This document shows positions 10,048 to 17,570 of a stretch of DNA of 64,000 bases, piece by piece. The number at the start of each line of letters is the position of its first letter. The first letter of the stretch is position 1. A model generated the notes under the pieces. The model ran no database searches. It was not told where the DNA came from and worked only from the letters and a program-made list of their open reading frames with translations. The DNA comes from Lepidurus packardi (taxonomy: Eukaryota; Arthropoda; Branchiopoda; Notostraca; Triopsidae): NCBI GenBank assembly GCA_023053545.1, contig JAKZAN010000004.1:7998001-8062000 (forward strand), read 5' to 3'. Both the position numbers and the translations under genes were made by a program.

Positions 10048-10500
10048 AGGGGGAGTTACTCTTGTTGACGCCCTTCACTGGAAATCTCACTCCGTTCAAC
10101 AGGTTCTCCGTTTCGAGTCAAAAAGAGTGCCCTCTGCCACCCCGTCTTTGAAGACGGAGTACGATATCCAGAGTGCGTTCGTTTGCGCGGGAAACCTGGA
10201 TCCAAATAGAGAGAAATTGTTACTTGCTTTGCTTGAAGAAACGTCTTCAAGTTCCAGTAGTAATAGTGACGAATAAAATTATGGAAGAATGATGTGTATG
10301 CTTTTAACAGAAAGATCCAAGGAGTCAAAACCCAGAATTCCAGATTTTATATCGAATGTGCACAAGTACTCAGATTGGGAAGTATGTAGCATATTTGTTT
10401 CACACAGAGGCACAGTTTAATAATAATTTTGTTAACAGTTTAAACGAAACATTAGGATTGCTCGGCAAGTTTCAGAGCTGCTAATTGACATGTTTACAAA

Positions 10501-10881
10501 CTTGAAGGCATTTTCTTGACACAGCCTACACTTTGATTTCTCCTAACATATTTCCGAATCAATAAGAGGATATTTGCAAAACAAATACAGAATACCTTCA
10601 GCTAGCACTGAGCAAAGAAAATCGGTTCCTATCATTGCTAAACCACCTTCACTAGTACGTATAAATTCCTAAAAAACCGCCACTTATTTCAGTAAAAACT
10701 TCTAAAAAACGTAAGTTGCGCGGGCAAAATGCGTAAACAAGTATGGCTGCGGTTTACTCCTAAAATTACCAGCTCCCTCCCTGGGAGTAGCGAATCCGAG
10801 ATCTTACGGCGAATCTGCAGTTTCGGAGTACGCTTTGCCAGAGTAGAGTGACACTCTCAGAGTAGCCAGTGAAAATCGCTA
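10501..10881 (-). repeat. Right terminal inverted repeat of the Harbinger-like element
   Basis: Inverted partner of 8890-9277. The pairing begins at 10501 with the complement of the left repeat's inner end and runs to the tip at 10881. TTA follows at 10882-10884. Confidence 0.8.
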
Positions 10882-11057
10882 TTAGAGCGTCAATCAACAC
10901 GTTCTCCGGATTTAGTTACATACGTACGTAAAGTGTCCCTGGGTCAAACATGACACTAGTGTGTCACTGGCCAACAATGAATTCTTCTTTTTTCAGCTAG
11001 TGGAGTGAAAGAAAATTCAAATTTTAGCGACTCTCATCAACGAAAATTGATGAGAAT

Positions 11058-11147
11058 CGTGAAGCTAACCTAATCTAACCTAACTTAATAACCTAACCTA
11101 AGCTAACCTAACTTAATAACCTAACCTAAGCTAACCTGCTAACCTAA
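11058..11147. repeat. Interstitial CCTAA array, left of the LTR retrotransposon
   Basis: Runs of CCTAACCTAA, CTTAATAACC and AAGCTAACC over about 90 bp, directly abutting the 5' LTR at 11148. Together with the array at 16864-17000 it was probably one array before the retrotransposon inserted. Confidence 0.85.
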
Positions 11148-11325
11148 TGTCACGTGTGGCCTGGGGAAAATGCCTACGGCCCCTGAACTGGGGAAAGGGC
11201 TTGATTTCTGATGTCGTATGTTTTGCTGTTTTTGTAGAGAGTTCTTTCGCAACCTCGAAGAGAGATATACGTATTGAGATCGAGATCTGTTGAAGTTGAC
11301 TTTACTTTTTACGGTTTACGCTACA
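11148..11325 (+). repeat. 5' LTR
   Basis: 178 bp, TGTCACGTGTGG to TTACGCTACA. It holds the element's promoter by family knowledge; no clear TATA box is visible. Confidence 0.95.
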
Positions 11326-11328
11326 ATT

Positions 11329-11345
11329 TGGTGGCAGCGGTGGGA
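11329..11345 (+). promoter_or_regulatory. Primer-binding site, complementary to a leucine tRNA 3' end
   Basis: TGGTGGCAGCGGTGGGA begins 3 bases after the 5' LTR. It is the complement of the 3' end of animal tRNA-Leu(AAG) including CCA, as I recall that tRNA's sequence. Confidence 0.75.
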
Positions 11346-11629
11346 TTGCCGATTGTATTGCTGGCGATTGCCTACAATCTGCATTTCGTGCTGTGTAATT
11401 TGGGACTGGTAGGTCAGTGGCTGGAATCTCTTAGGAGCAATAGGAGTCCTGGGTGTGGTCGCTGTGAGGTCCTTTGAAAAAGTGTACAAAGCGGGTCGCG
11501 GAGTACCTTAAATTGCTTTGGTGACAAGGACACAGTTTGACTTCTCCCTGCCTATTGCATCCACGACGAATTCTTTTTATTCCCCTTGTTGAAGCTAGCA
11601 CCTCCAGTCCTAAACATTCGAAACCTCGC

Positions 11630-12775
11630 ATGTATGGTGAGGATTCGAACATAAGTTCCTGTGACGACGTGGCAGCGCGGACTCGTCCCAGGTTAGGAAC
11701 TTTTTTGCGAAGTGGGAGAGTCGTTCCCCGTGCTCCACGTGTGGCCCCCGGGAACGTTATTCAGCCTTCCATTATGGCGAAGCCCGATGAAACCGGGGAC
11801 AGCGAAGTGGTCCGTGCGTTGACAACGATGATGCAGCAGATGTGCCATTCGCAGTTACAACTGCAGCAACAGTTCGTAACTCAACAACAGACCACGCAAG
11901 AGATGTTCCAGAGGTTTGCTGACCATACGTCATCGACTGCATATACGGCACCAGCGAATGCTCCCATCGTCCCGGAGTTCAGGGGTGACAGCGACGTTAC
12001 CGCTTGGCTGAGGGATTTTGGACAGGTCGCCGGACTTCAGGGATGGGACTCCCCGACGAAGCTAAGGATTGCAGCCTCCAAGCTCAGTGGAGTTGCTCGC
12101 ACTTGGCATGATATCGAAGGCGAGAGCTTGCGTGATTGGAGAGAATGGAATCAGAGGTTCGGGACGGTGTTTGGGCGTAATCTGACGTTGGAGGAGTGGC
12201 TCCGCCGAGTCCAAGAGCGGGTCCAACAATCGGGCGAGTCAGTAATCCAATACGCTTTGGAAAAGGCTGATTTATGTCGGCGATGTCCGCATGCAATAGC
12301 GGAGAGCGACATAATCCCGTACTTGGTCCGTGGACTTGCATGCACTCAATATATTCCAGCCTTGTTGGTTAACTTGCCAACCACAGTTAGTACCTTCATC
12401 GACACTATTCAGCGGCTTGAAAGCGTGATGGGGTCTTTAGACGTTGGCGCTTCTGTAGGACACCCGAAATTTGTGCCCGAGGGTCGACTGCCTTCTGCCA
12501 TTCCTCAACGCTTAGCGACGCCGGTGAAAGTCAGTCCGCCTCAGTCTCCAGTACCCGATTCCGTGTCCGAATTGACTTCGGCGATGAGGGAACTGACGCT
12601 GCAGCTGAACCGCAGTGTCTCGGTGAAGAGACGTGAGGGGAACTCCGGAGGGGTGACACCTGATGAAGAACGGCCCATCGGACCCCGCAGAGCACTGGAT
12701 CAGATCCAGTGCTATGGCTGCAAGATGCTCGGGCATCTGCGACGTGATTGTCCAACAAGTCCTCGTAAGCCCTAG
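11630..12775 (+). CDS. Gag protein of the Ty3/Gypsy element
   Basis: Structural protein that forms the virus-like particle. About 381 residues from the first in-frame ATG (11630); a second candidate start is the ATG at 11775 (MAKPDETGD). After a Gln-rich helix region (LQLQQQFVTQQQT), the central retrotransposon Gag domain shows FRGDSDVTAWLRDF, KLSGVARTWHD and WNQRFG. Near the C-terminus is a single CCHC zinc knuckle, CYGCKMLGHLRRDC, which binds RNA. The stop at 12773-12775 lies 7 nt past the point where the pol frame opens. Confidence 0.9.
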   Translation: MYGEDSNISSCDDVAARTRPRLGTFLRSGRVVPRAPRVAPGNVIQPSIMAKPDETGDSEVVRALTTMMQQMCHSQLQLQQQFVTQQQTTQEMFQRFADHTSSTAYTAPANAPIVPEFRGDSDVTAWLRDFGQVAGLQGWDSPTKLRIAASKLSGVARTWHDIEGESLRDWREWNQRFGTVFGRNLTLEEWLRRVQERVQQSGESVIQYALEKADLCRRCPHAIAESDIIPYLVRGLACTQYIPALLVNLPTTVSTFIDTIQRLESVMGSLDVGASVGHPKFVPEGRLPSAIPQRLATPVKVSPPQSPVPDSVSELTSAMRELTLQLNRSVSVKRREGNSGGVTPDEERPIGPRRALDQIQCYGCKMLGHLRRDCPTSPRKP

Positions 12776-15700
12776 GGAAACGGGCAAGCCGCCCCATAGG
12801 GGCAGGGTCGGCTGTTGTCTATGAAGTCCCCGCTAAAGGTTCGCGGCTTCCCACGTTGAGTGCCGTGATCGACGGAGTTGGTTGCGTGGAGGCACTGGTA
12901 GACAGTGGGGCCATCGGTAGTTTGGTTCGCCATCGGGATTTGGGCTCTTTGGTCGATTCAATCTCGGACAAGGACCGCTTGGATTTCCGATGCGCGAATG
13001 GGCGTCCGTTCACCTCTGTGGGTTCCGTCTCGTTGACGGTGGAGGTTCTGGGGAGAGTGGTAGAACTCCCCCGCGTCTCAGTCGTAGATAACGCACCGTT
13101 TGCGTTGATCTTGGGAAGCGATTGGTTTATGAGCGTCAATGCAACCGTCAGGGCTCGTAATGGACGGTTCGAGGTGGAGCTACCAGTATTGGTAGGCAGA
13201 GATAGTCGTCGCAGCGACGAGTTGGTTCCAAGCACGATAGTAGGATCGAATCCTGTAGCCGTGATGGAGACCTCGTGGGATGAAAACTTTCTGGAGAAGA
13301 TGGAGGTTCTCGAGGTCCCATGTGATGGCGTTGAAGCGCTGTCGGGGCAGGAGGTTGGAATCCCCGCAGGATCACTTCGGTTCATCGCAGCAAGTGTGGG
13401 AGTCGATCGCGACACGTTGCACTTGGAACCGAAGCTGAGCGCCGGACCAGGTCGCGAATGGGCTATTCCGAGTTGCTTACTAACGGCTGAGAATGGGGTC
13501 GTGCATGTACCGGTTCTGAACTTCGGCGACCAATCCATCAGGCTGTCGAAAGGAGAACCTCTGGGTCGAGGGATCGTCGTTGACCATGCGTTAGAAGAGG
13601 TGTCAAGGACTCCTGCTTCCATGTCCAACAGTATGTGTGTCGTATCCCCGCAACAGACGACCGAGACGGTAGAGGTAGATCTGCGCGTAGGGGAGGATTT
13701 GGCCCCTGAGGAACGAGATCGGCTTCTAACGATGCTTCATGATTACAGCGACTGTTTCGGGAAGACGAAGTCTGATCTGGGTTTCTGCAATCTATTACCC
13801 CATCGGATTGATACTGGGAATGCGATTCCAGTCTCAGTTCATCCAAGGCGGGTACCTTATCGCGAGCGGGAACTTATCCGAGAGCAGGTTGGTGCTATGC
13901 GGTTGATGGATGTCATCGAGCCGTCCATCAGTCCTTGGTCTTTCCCCGTCGTTCTGGTACGTAAGAAGGACGGAAGTCCTCGGTTCTGCATAGACTACCG
14001 CAGGCTCAACGATGTTACTCGGAAGGACGCATATCCTCTCCCGAGAATAGACGATGTGTTGGATAGGTTGGCTGGTGCAACGTACTTCACCACACTAGAT
14101 ATGTGCCATGGATACTGGCAGGTGGACTTGGTCGAGGAAGATCGACCCAAGACGGCTTTTTGTACTCCGGATGGGCTTTTTCAGTACAAGCGCATGCCAC
14201 AAGGCTTGTGCAATGCTCCTGCGTCCTTCCAGCGTCTTCTGGACCGGATCTTGGGGAGCCTGAAATGGCGGTATTGTCTAGTTTATCTGGACGATATCAT
14301 GGTGTATTCTCGCACGTTCGAGGAACATTTGGAGCGGTTGTCGTTGGTATTGGAGGCGCTGAGACGAGCGGGATTGTTGCTCAAGCCGAGCAAATGCCTT
14401 TTCGCAAGTCGGACAATCCTCTATTTGGGCCATGTCATTGCTGGTGAAGGCATTCGTCCAGATCCGAGCAAGATTGAGGTCGTGTCCGATTACCCGACTC
14501 CAAAGAGTCTCCGCGACGTACGAAGCTTTTTGGGGCTCGCTTCCTACTATCGGCGTTTTATTTACAATTTTGCTAGCATCGCGTGCCCCCTTAATGATCT
14601 GTTGAAGAAAGGAGTCATTTGGACTTGGAAGAACGATCAGGAACAGGCATTTCGTCGCTTGATCACAGCATTAACATCGGCTCCCACTTTGGTTCATTAT
14701 GATGAAGCTACACCTCTTAGTTTACGTACGGACGCGAGTGGTACTGGTTTGGGTGCGGTGCTGTCGCAGCTCAATGAGGGTGAGGAGGGTGTTGTTTGCT
14801 ATCTAAGTCGAAGGTTGACGGATGCTGAACGTAAATGGCATAGCAACGAACTTGAATGTATGGCAGTAGTTTGGGCCGTTCAGAAGCTCAGGCCCTATCT
14901 ACTAGGGAAACACTTTACACTGCGAACGGATAACATGGCGGTAGTGTGGTTGTTCAAAAAAAGAGAAATCTCCGGGAAGTTTGCGCGTTGGGTCCTGGCT
15001 TTACAGGAGTTTGATTTTAGTATTCAGCATATTAAGGGCACTCAGAATGTGGTCGCGGACGCACTTTCTCGCATTCCCGAAGCAGATTTTCAGCCCATTT
15101 GTGCGACAATTACTCGGTCGCAGAACAAGAGGGATGACTTCGGATTGCAACAGAGGGGCGACCGGTTTGTGGGTGCAATCATCGGCTCGCTGGAGACTGG
15201 AGAGTCCAAATATGCCGGTATTTTTACTGTGGAAGATGGTGTTCTCTATCGCACATTGGGGGATCACAGGAGAAGGTTGAGGCTGGTTGTACCACGGTGT
15301 ATGCGACGCATCGTGCTGTCTGAATGCCACGACAGTGTCAGTGGAGGACATGTCGGCATAGCAAAAACGCTCGACAAGGTTCATAATCGGTACTGGTGGC
15401 CGAAAATGAACAAACACGTGCGTGAATATGTTAGTTCCTGCATCCGTTGTCAGATGTTTAAGCCCGTGATTGGGAGGCCCGCAGGGGAATTACAGCCGAT
15501 ACGCGCACAAAGTATTCCATTCCATGCCATCGGGATTGACCATGTGGGACCTCTTCATCCAACCGATCGTGGCAATAAGCACGTCCTCGTAGCTGTCGAC
15601 TACGCGACACGTTGGATTGAAGCCGCCGCCGTCCCCGATACCTCGGCATCGGTGGCCGCGGATTTTCTGTTAAACCAAGTAGTTTATCGTCACGGAGCGC

Positions 15701-16554
15701 CTCTCAAGTTGATAAGTGATCGCGGAACGGCGTTTACCGCCCAACTGTTTGAAGACGCATTGGATACGCTGGGGGTGCGACACGCTATGGCTGCTGCATA
15801 CCACCCTCAGTCAAATGGGTTGTGTGAACGCACCAATCGTAGTTTAATTGGCGTAATGGCCTTGTGTCTTGGAGACAGTGAACGAAACTGGGATCGTTTC
15901 GTCCCGCATTCTGTCTTCGCATTGAATACCTCTCGTCAGGAGACGACGAAGTATTCTCCATTCGAGCTTGTGTATGGGAGACTTCCGGTCCTGCCAGAGT
16001 ACACTCAGTATCCCTGGCCGGAAGAGGCGCCCACTGGCTATCGTAGCTTCCTTCAGCGGGTTCGAAGAATGTTACGGCTGGCTCGTCGGCGAACGCGGGC
16101 AGAACAGCGCAAGCAAATCGGGTACACCAATGCTCGACGGAGCTCCGCTCCTATCTACCCAGTGAATTCACTTGTATGGGTATTGCGTCCAAGGAAGAAC
16201 GGTACCAAAAACCGGAAATTCCAGCCCCGATTCCAGGGCCCATTTCGGGTTATGAAACGGCTCACTCCGGTCACGTATAGAGTAGAAGACTTGCCTAATC
16301 GCCGTTCAAGGAAGATATGGCGCATCTTCCCCGTGCATGTGAGCCAGATGAAACCGTTTAAGGCTGGCTTCATTAGTGCCAGCGAGTCCGGAAGTGAATG
16401 CGACGATGCTGACTTAAACGAAGAACCGGTCGGACACTGCGATGGAAATCCCTCGTCTTCGCCACCCGTGGTGGATGAAATCCCTAACCCACTGCGTACA
16501 CGGGTCGGGCGTGTTGTTCGTCGGCCTCGTTATTTAGCGGATTATACGGAATAA
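12769..16554 (+). CDS. Pol polyprotein of the Ty3/Gypsy element
   Basis: Open from 12769 to 16554, about 1260 codons, in the -1 frame relative to gag. The first ATG is late, so it is probably made as a Gag-Pol fusion by frameshifting. Domains in order: aspartic protease with active site LVDSGA (about 12895); reverse transcriptase with FCIDYRRLN and the catalytic YLDD (about 14287); RNase H with RTDASGTGLGAVLSQ (about 14728); integrase zinc finger (H..H, then CIRC near 15445); integrase core with IGIDHVGPL, LISDRGT and YHPQSNGLCERTNRS for the D, D, E residues; and a C-terminal GPF-type module (FQGPFRVMKR). All catalytic motifs are intact, with no stops or frameshifts. Confidence 0.96.
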   Translation, partial: ALGKRASRPIGAGSAVVYEVPAKGSRLPTLSAVIDGVGCVEALVDSGAIGSLVRHRDLGSLVDSISDKDRLDFRCANGRPFTSVGSVSLTVEVLGRVVELPRVSVVDNAPFALILGSDWFMSVNATVRARNGRFEVELPVLVGRDSRRSDELVPSTIVGSNPVAVMETSWDENFLEKMEVLEVPCDGVEALSGQEVGIPAGSLRFIAASVGVDRDTLHLEPKLSAGPGREWAIPSCLLTAENGVVHVPVLNFGDQSIRLSKGEPLGRGIVVDHALEEVSRTPASMSNSMCVVSPQQTTETVEVDLRVGEDLAPEERDRLLTMLHDYSDCFGKTKSDLGFCNLLPHRIDTGNAIPVSVHPRRVPYRERELIREQVGAMRLMDVIEPSISPWSFPVVLVRKKDGSPRFCIDYRRLNDVTRKDAYPLPRIDDVLDRLAGATYFTTLDMCHGYWQVDLVEEDRPKTAFCTPDGLFQYKRMPQGLCNAPASFQRLLDRILGSLKWRYCLVYLDDIMVYSRTFEEHLERLSLVLEALRRAGLLLKPSKCLFASRTILYLGHVIAGEGIRPDPSKIEVVSDYPTPKSLRDVRSFLGLASYYRRFIYNFASIACPLNDLLKKGVIWTWKNDQEQAFRRLITALTSAPTLVHYDEATPLSLRTDASGTGLGAVLSQLNEGEEGVVCYLSRRLTDAERKWHSNELECMAVVWAVQKLRPYLLGKHFTLRTDNMAVVWLFKKREISGKFARWVLALQEFDFSIQHIKGTQNVVADALSRIPEADFQPICATITRSQNKRDDFGLQQRGDRFVGAIIGSLETGESKYAGIFTVEDGVLYRTLGDHRRRLRLVVPRCMRRIVLSECHDSVSGGHVGIAKTLDKVHNRYWWPKMNKHVREYVSSCIRCQMFKPVIGRPAGELQPIRAQSIPFHAIGIDHVGPLHPTDRGNKHVLVAVDYATRWIEAAAVPDTSASVAADFLLNQVVYRHGAPLKLISDRGTAFTAQLFEDALDTLGVRHAMAAAYHPQSNGLCERTNRSLIGVMALCLGDSERNWDRFVPHSVFALNTSRQETTKYSPFELVYGRLPVLPEYTQYPWPEEAPTGYRSFLQRVRRMLRLARRRTRAEQRKQIGYTNARRSSAPIYPVNSLVWVLRPRKNGTKNRKFQPRFQGPFRVMKRLTPVTYRVEDLPNRRSRKIWRIFPVHVSQMKPFKAGFISASESGSECDDADLNEEPVGHCDGNPSSSPPVVDEIPNPLRTRVGRVVRRPRYLADYTE

Positions 16555-16685
16555 CCTTTCTTCTTGTTCTTTCGCTTTCTTTTGTTCATATTACCTGATT
16601 ATGAAAAAAAATGTGATCTCTTTGTGTCATTACCCCTTCGTTCGGGCTCGCGCCGAGGGCGGCGCTAAAGGGTAGTGTGGCCGAG

Positions 16686-16863
16686 TGTCACGTGTGGCCT
16701 GGGGAAAATGCCTACGGCCCCTGAACTGGGGAAAGGGCTTGATTTCTGATGTTGTATGTTTTGCTGTTTTTGTAGAGAGTTCTTTCGCAACCTCGAAGAG
16801 AGATATACGTATTGAGATCGAGATCTGTTGAAGTTGACTTTACTTTTTACGGTTTACGCTACA
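16686..16863 (+). repeat. 3' LTR
   Basis: 178 bp, matching the 5' LTR with one C/T difference. The purine-rich stretch just before it (GCGCTAAAGGGTAGTGTGG) is the only candidate polypurine tract and is weak. Confidence 0.95.
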
Positions 16864-17000
16864 CTAATCAAACCTAAACTAACCTAATCAAACCTAAACT
16901 AACCTAACCTAAACCTAACCTAACCTATCCTAACTTAACCTAACCTATCCTAACTTAGCCTAACCTATCCTAACTTAACCTAACCTAACCTAAACTAATG
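16864..17000. repeat. Interstitial CCTAA array, right of the LTR retrotransposon
   Basis: About 135 bp of CCTAAACTAACC, CCTATCC and CCTAACTTAA units, mostly pentamers with hexamer variants, directly after the 3' LTR. Confidence 0.85.
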
Positions 17001-17570
17001 TATTTACAATCCAACTACCATTTTTGAATTCGAGTGACACCCGTTTGTCATTCGTTTTCCGAGAACGTTTTGAAACCATAATACACACTAGTGTCATTTT
17101 TATCTCGGATTTCCGAAACTGGAGAACCTGTTGGGCGTCAATGGTGGGGTACGCATCGCCATCTAGTGAATAGAATGACAATATTGCTGAATGTCTCGTA
17201 GTAATGTTAGGCGGCCACTGGTCAATTTGGCGTGTTTACGTTTTTATGGATTTCGCAGTTGGTTGTTTTCCAGATTGTTAATAAATGGAACGAAACATTT
17301 TACTAGTTTTTCACATACACAATTTCTTTAGTCAACGAGTCTACAGCCTCCTTTATCCACAGCTCTTTTGGGTTTAAGTAAGTATACAACAAGCTGTCCT
17401 TAGTTGCCATCATATCAATGATACGATAGCAACTAAGGAAAACTCGTATCATCGTATCCGATCGATGCCCTACCAGACAGGAAATAAAAACATTCCACCT
17501 AACCTAATTCTGTTGCATTGTACTCTTTCTGCAGGTGTATAGGCAAAAGACGAAAGACAAACACAGTACC
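17001..17570. other. Upstream region of CRAMP1
   Basis: No coding region supported. An acceptor (TTTCTGCAG at 17526-17534) shows that the CRAMP1 ATG exon is preceded by a spliced non-coding exon. An inverted repeat (17397-17407 with 17429-17439) lies here. Confidence 0.4.

Larger units (their letters stand above)
8890..10881. mobile_element. Harbinger-like DNA transposon with very long terminal inverted repeats, transposase missing
   Basis: Left end 8890-9277 and right end 10501-10881 are inverted copies of about 385 bp with scattered mismatches and small indels. Both tips read TAGCGATTTTCACTGG. The element is flanked by TTA on both sides (8887-8889 and 10882-10884), the 3-bp target duplication typical of PIF/Harbinger. 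It contains an ORF with a Myb/MADF-like DNA-binding region (9235-9648), the usual second protein of that superfamily. I see no DDE transposase, so this copy is probably non-autonomous. A short open stretch at about 10085-10276 ends in a Ser-rich acidic tail (LLLALLEETSSSSSSNSDE) and may be a remnant of a lost gene. Confidence 0.75.
11148..16863 (+). mobile_element. Full-length Ty3/Gypsy LTR retrotransposon
   Basis: Two 178-bp LTRs (11148-11325 and 16686-16863) start TGT and end ACA. They differ at only one position that I can see (GATGTCG versus GATGTTG). A 4-bp target duplication CTAA flanks the element (11144-11147 and 16864-16867). A primer-binding site lies 3 bp after the 5' LTR. Uninterrupted gag and pol ORFs follow in the order protease, reverse transcriptase, RNase H, integrase, which is the Ty3/Gypsy order. 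No envelope-like ORF is present. Near-identical LTRs and open ORFs mean a recent insertion that may still be active. It sits inside a CCTAA array. Confidence 0.97.

Noticed and set aside
12856..12858. Pol starting at a TTG as its own initiation codon
   Set aside because: TTG is not a normal eukaryotic start; the frame is open back to 12769, which points to a Gag-Pol fusion.
17150..17170. CGCCATCTAGTG, close to a CTCF-type core
   Set aside because: A single 12-bp match is expected by chance in 64 kb, and nothing nearby supports insulator function.
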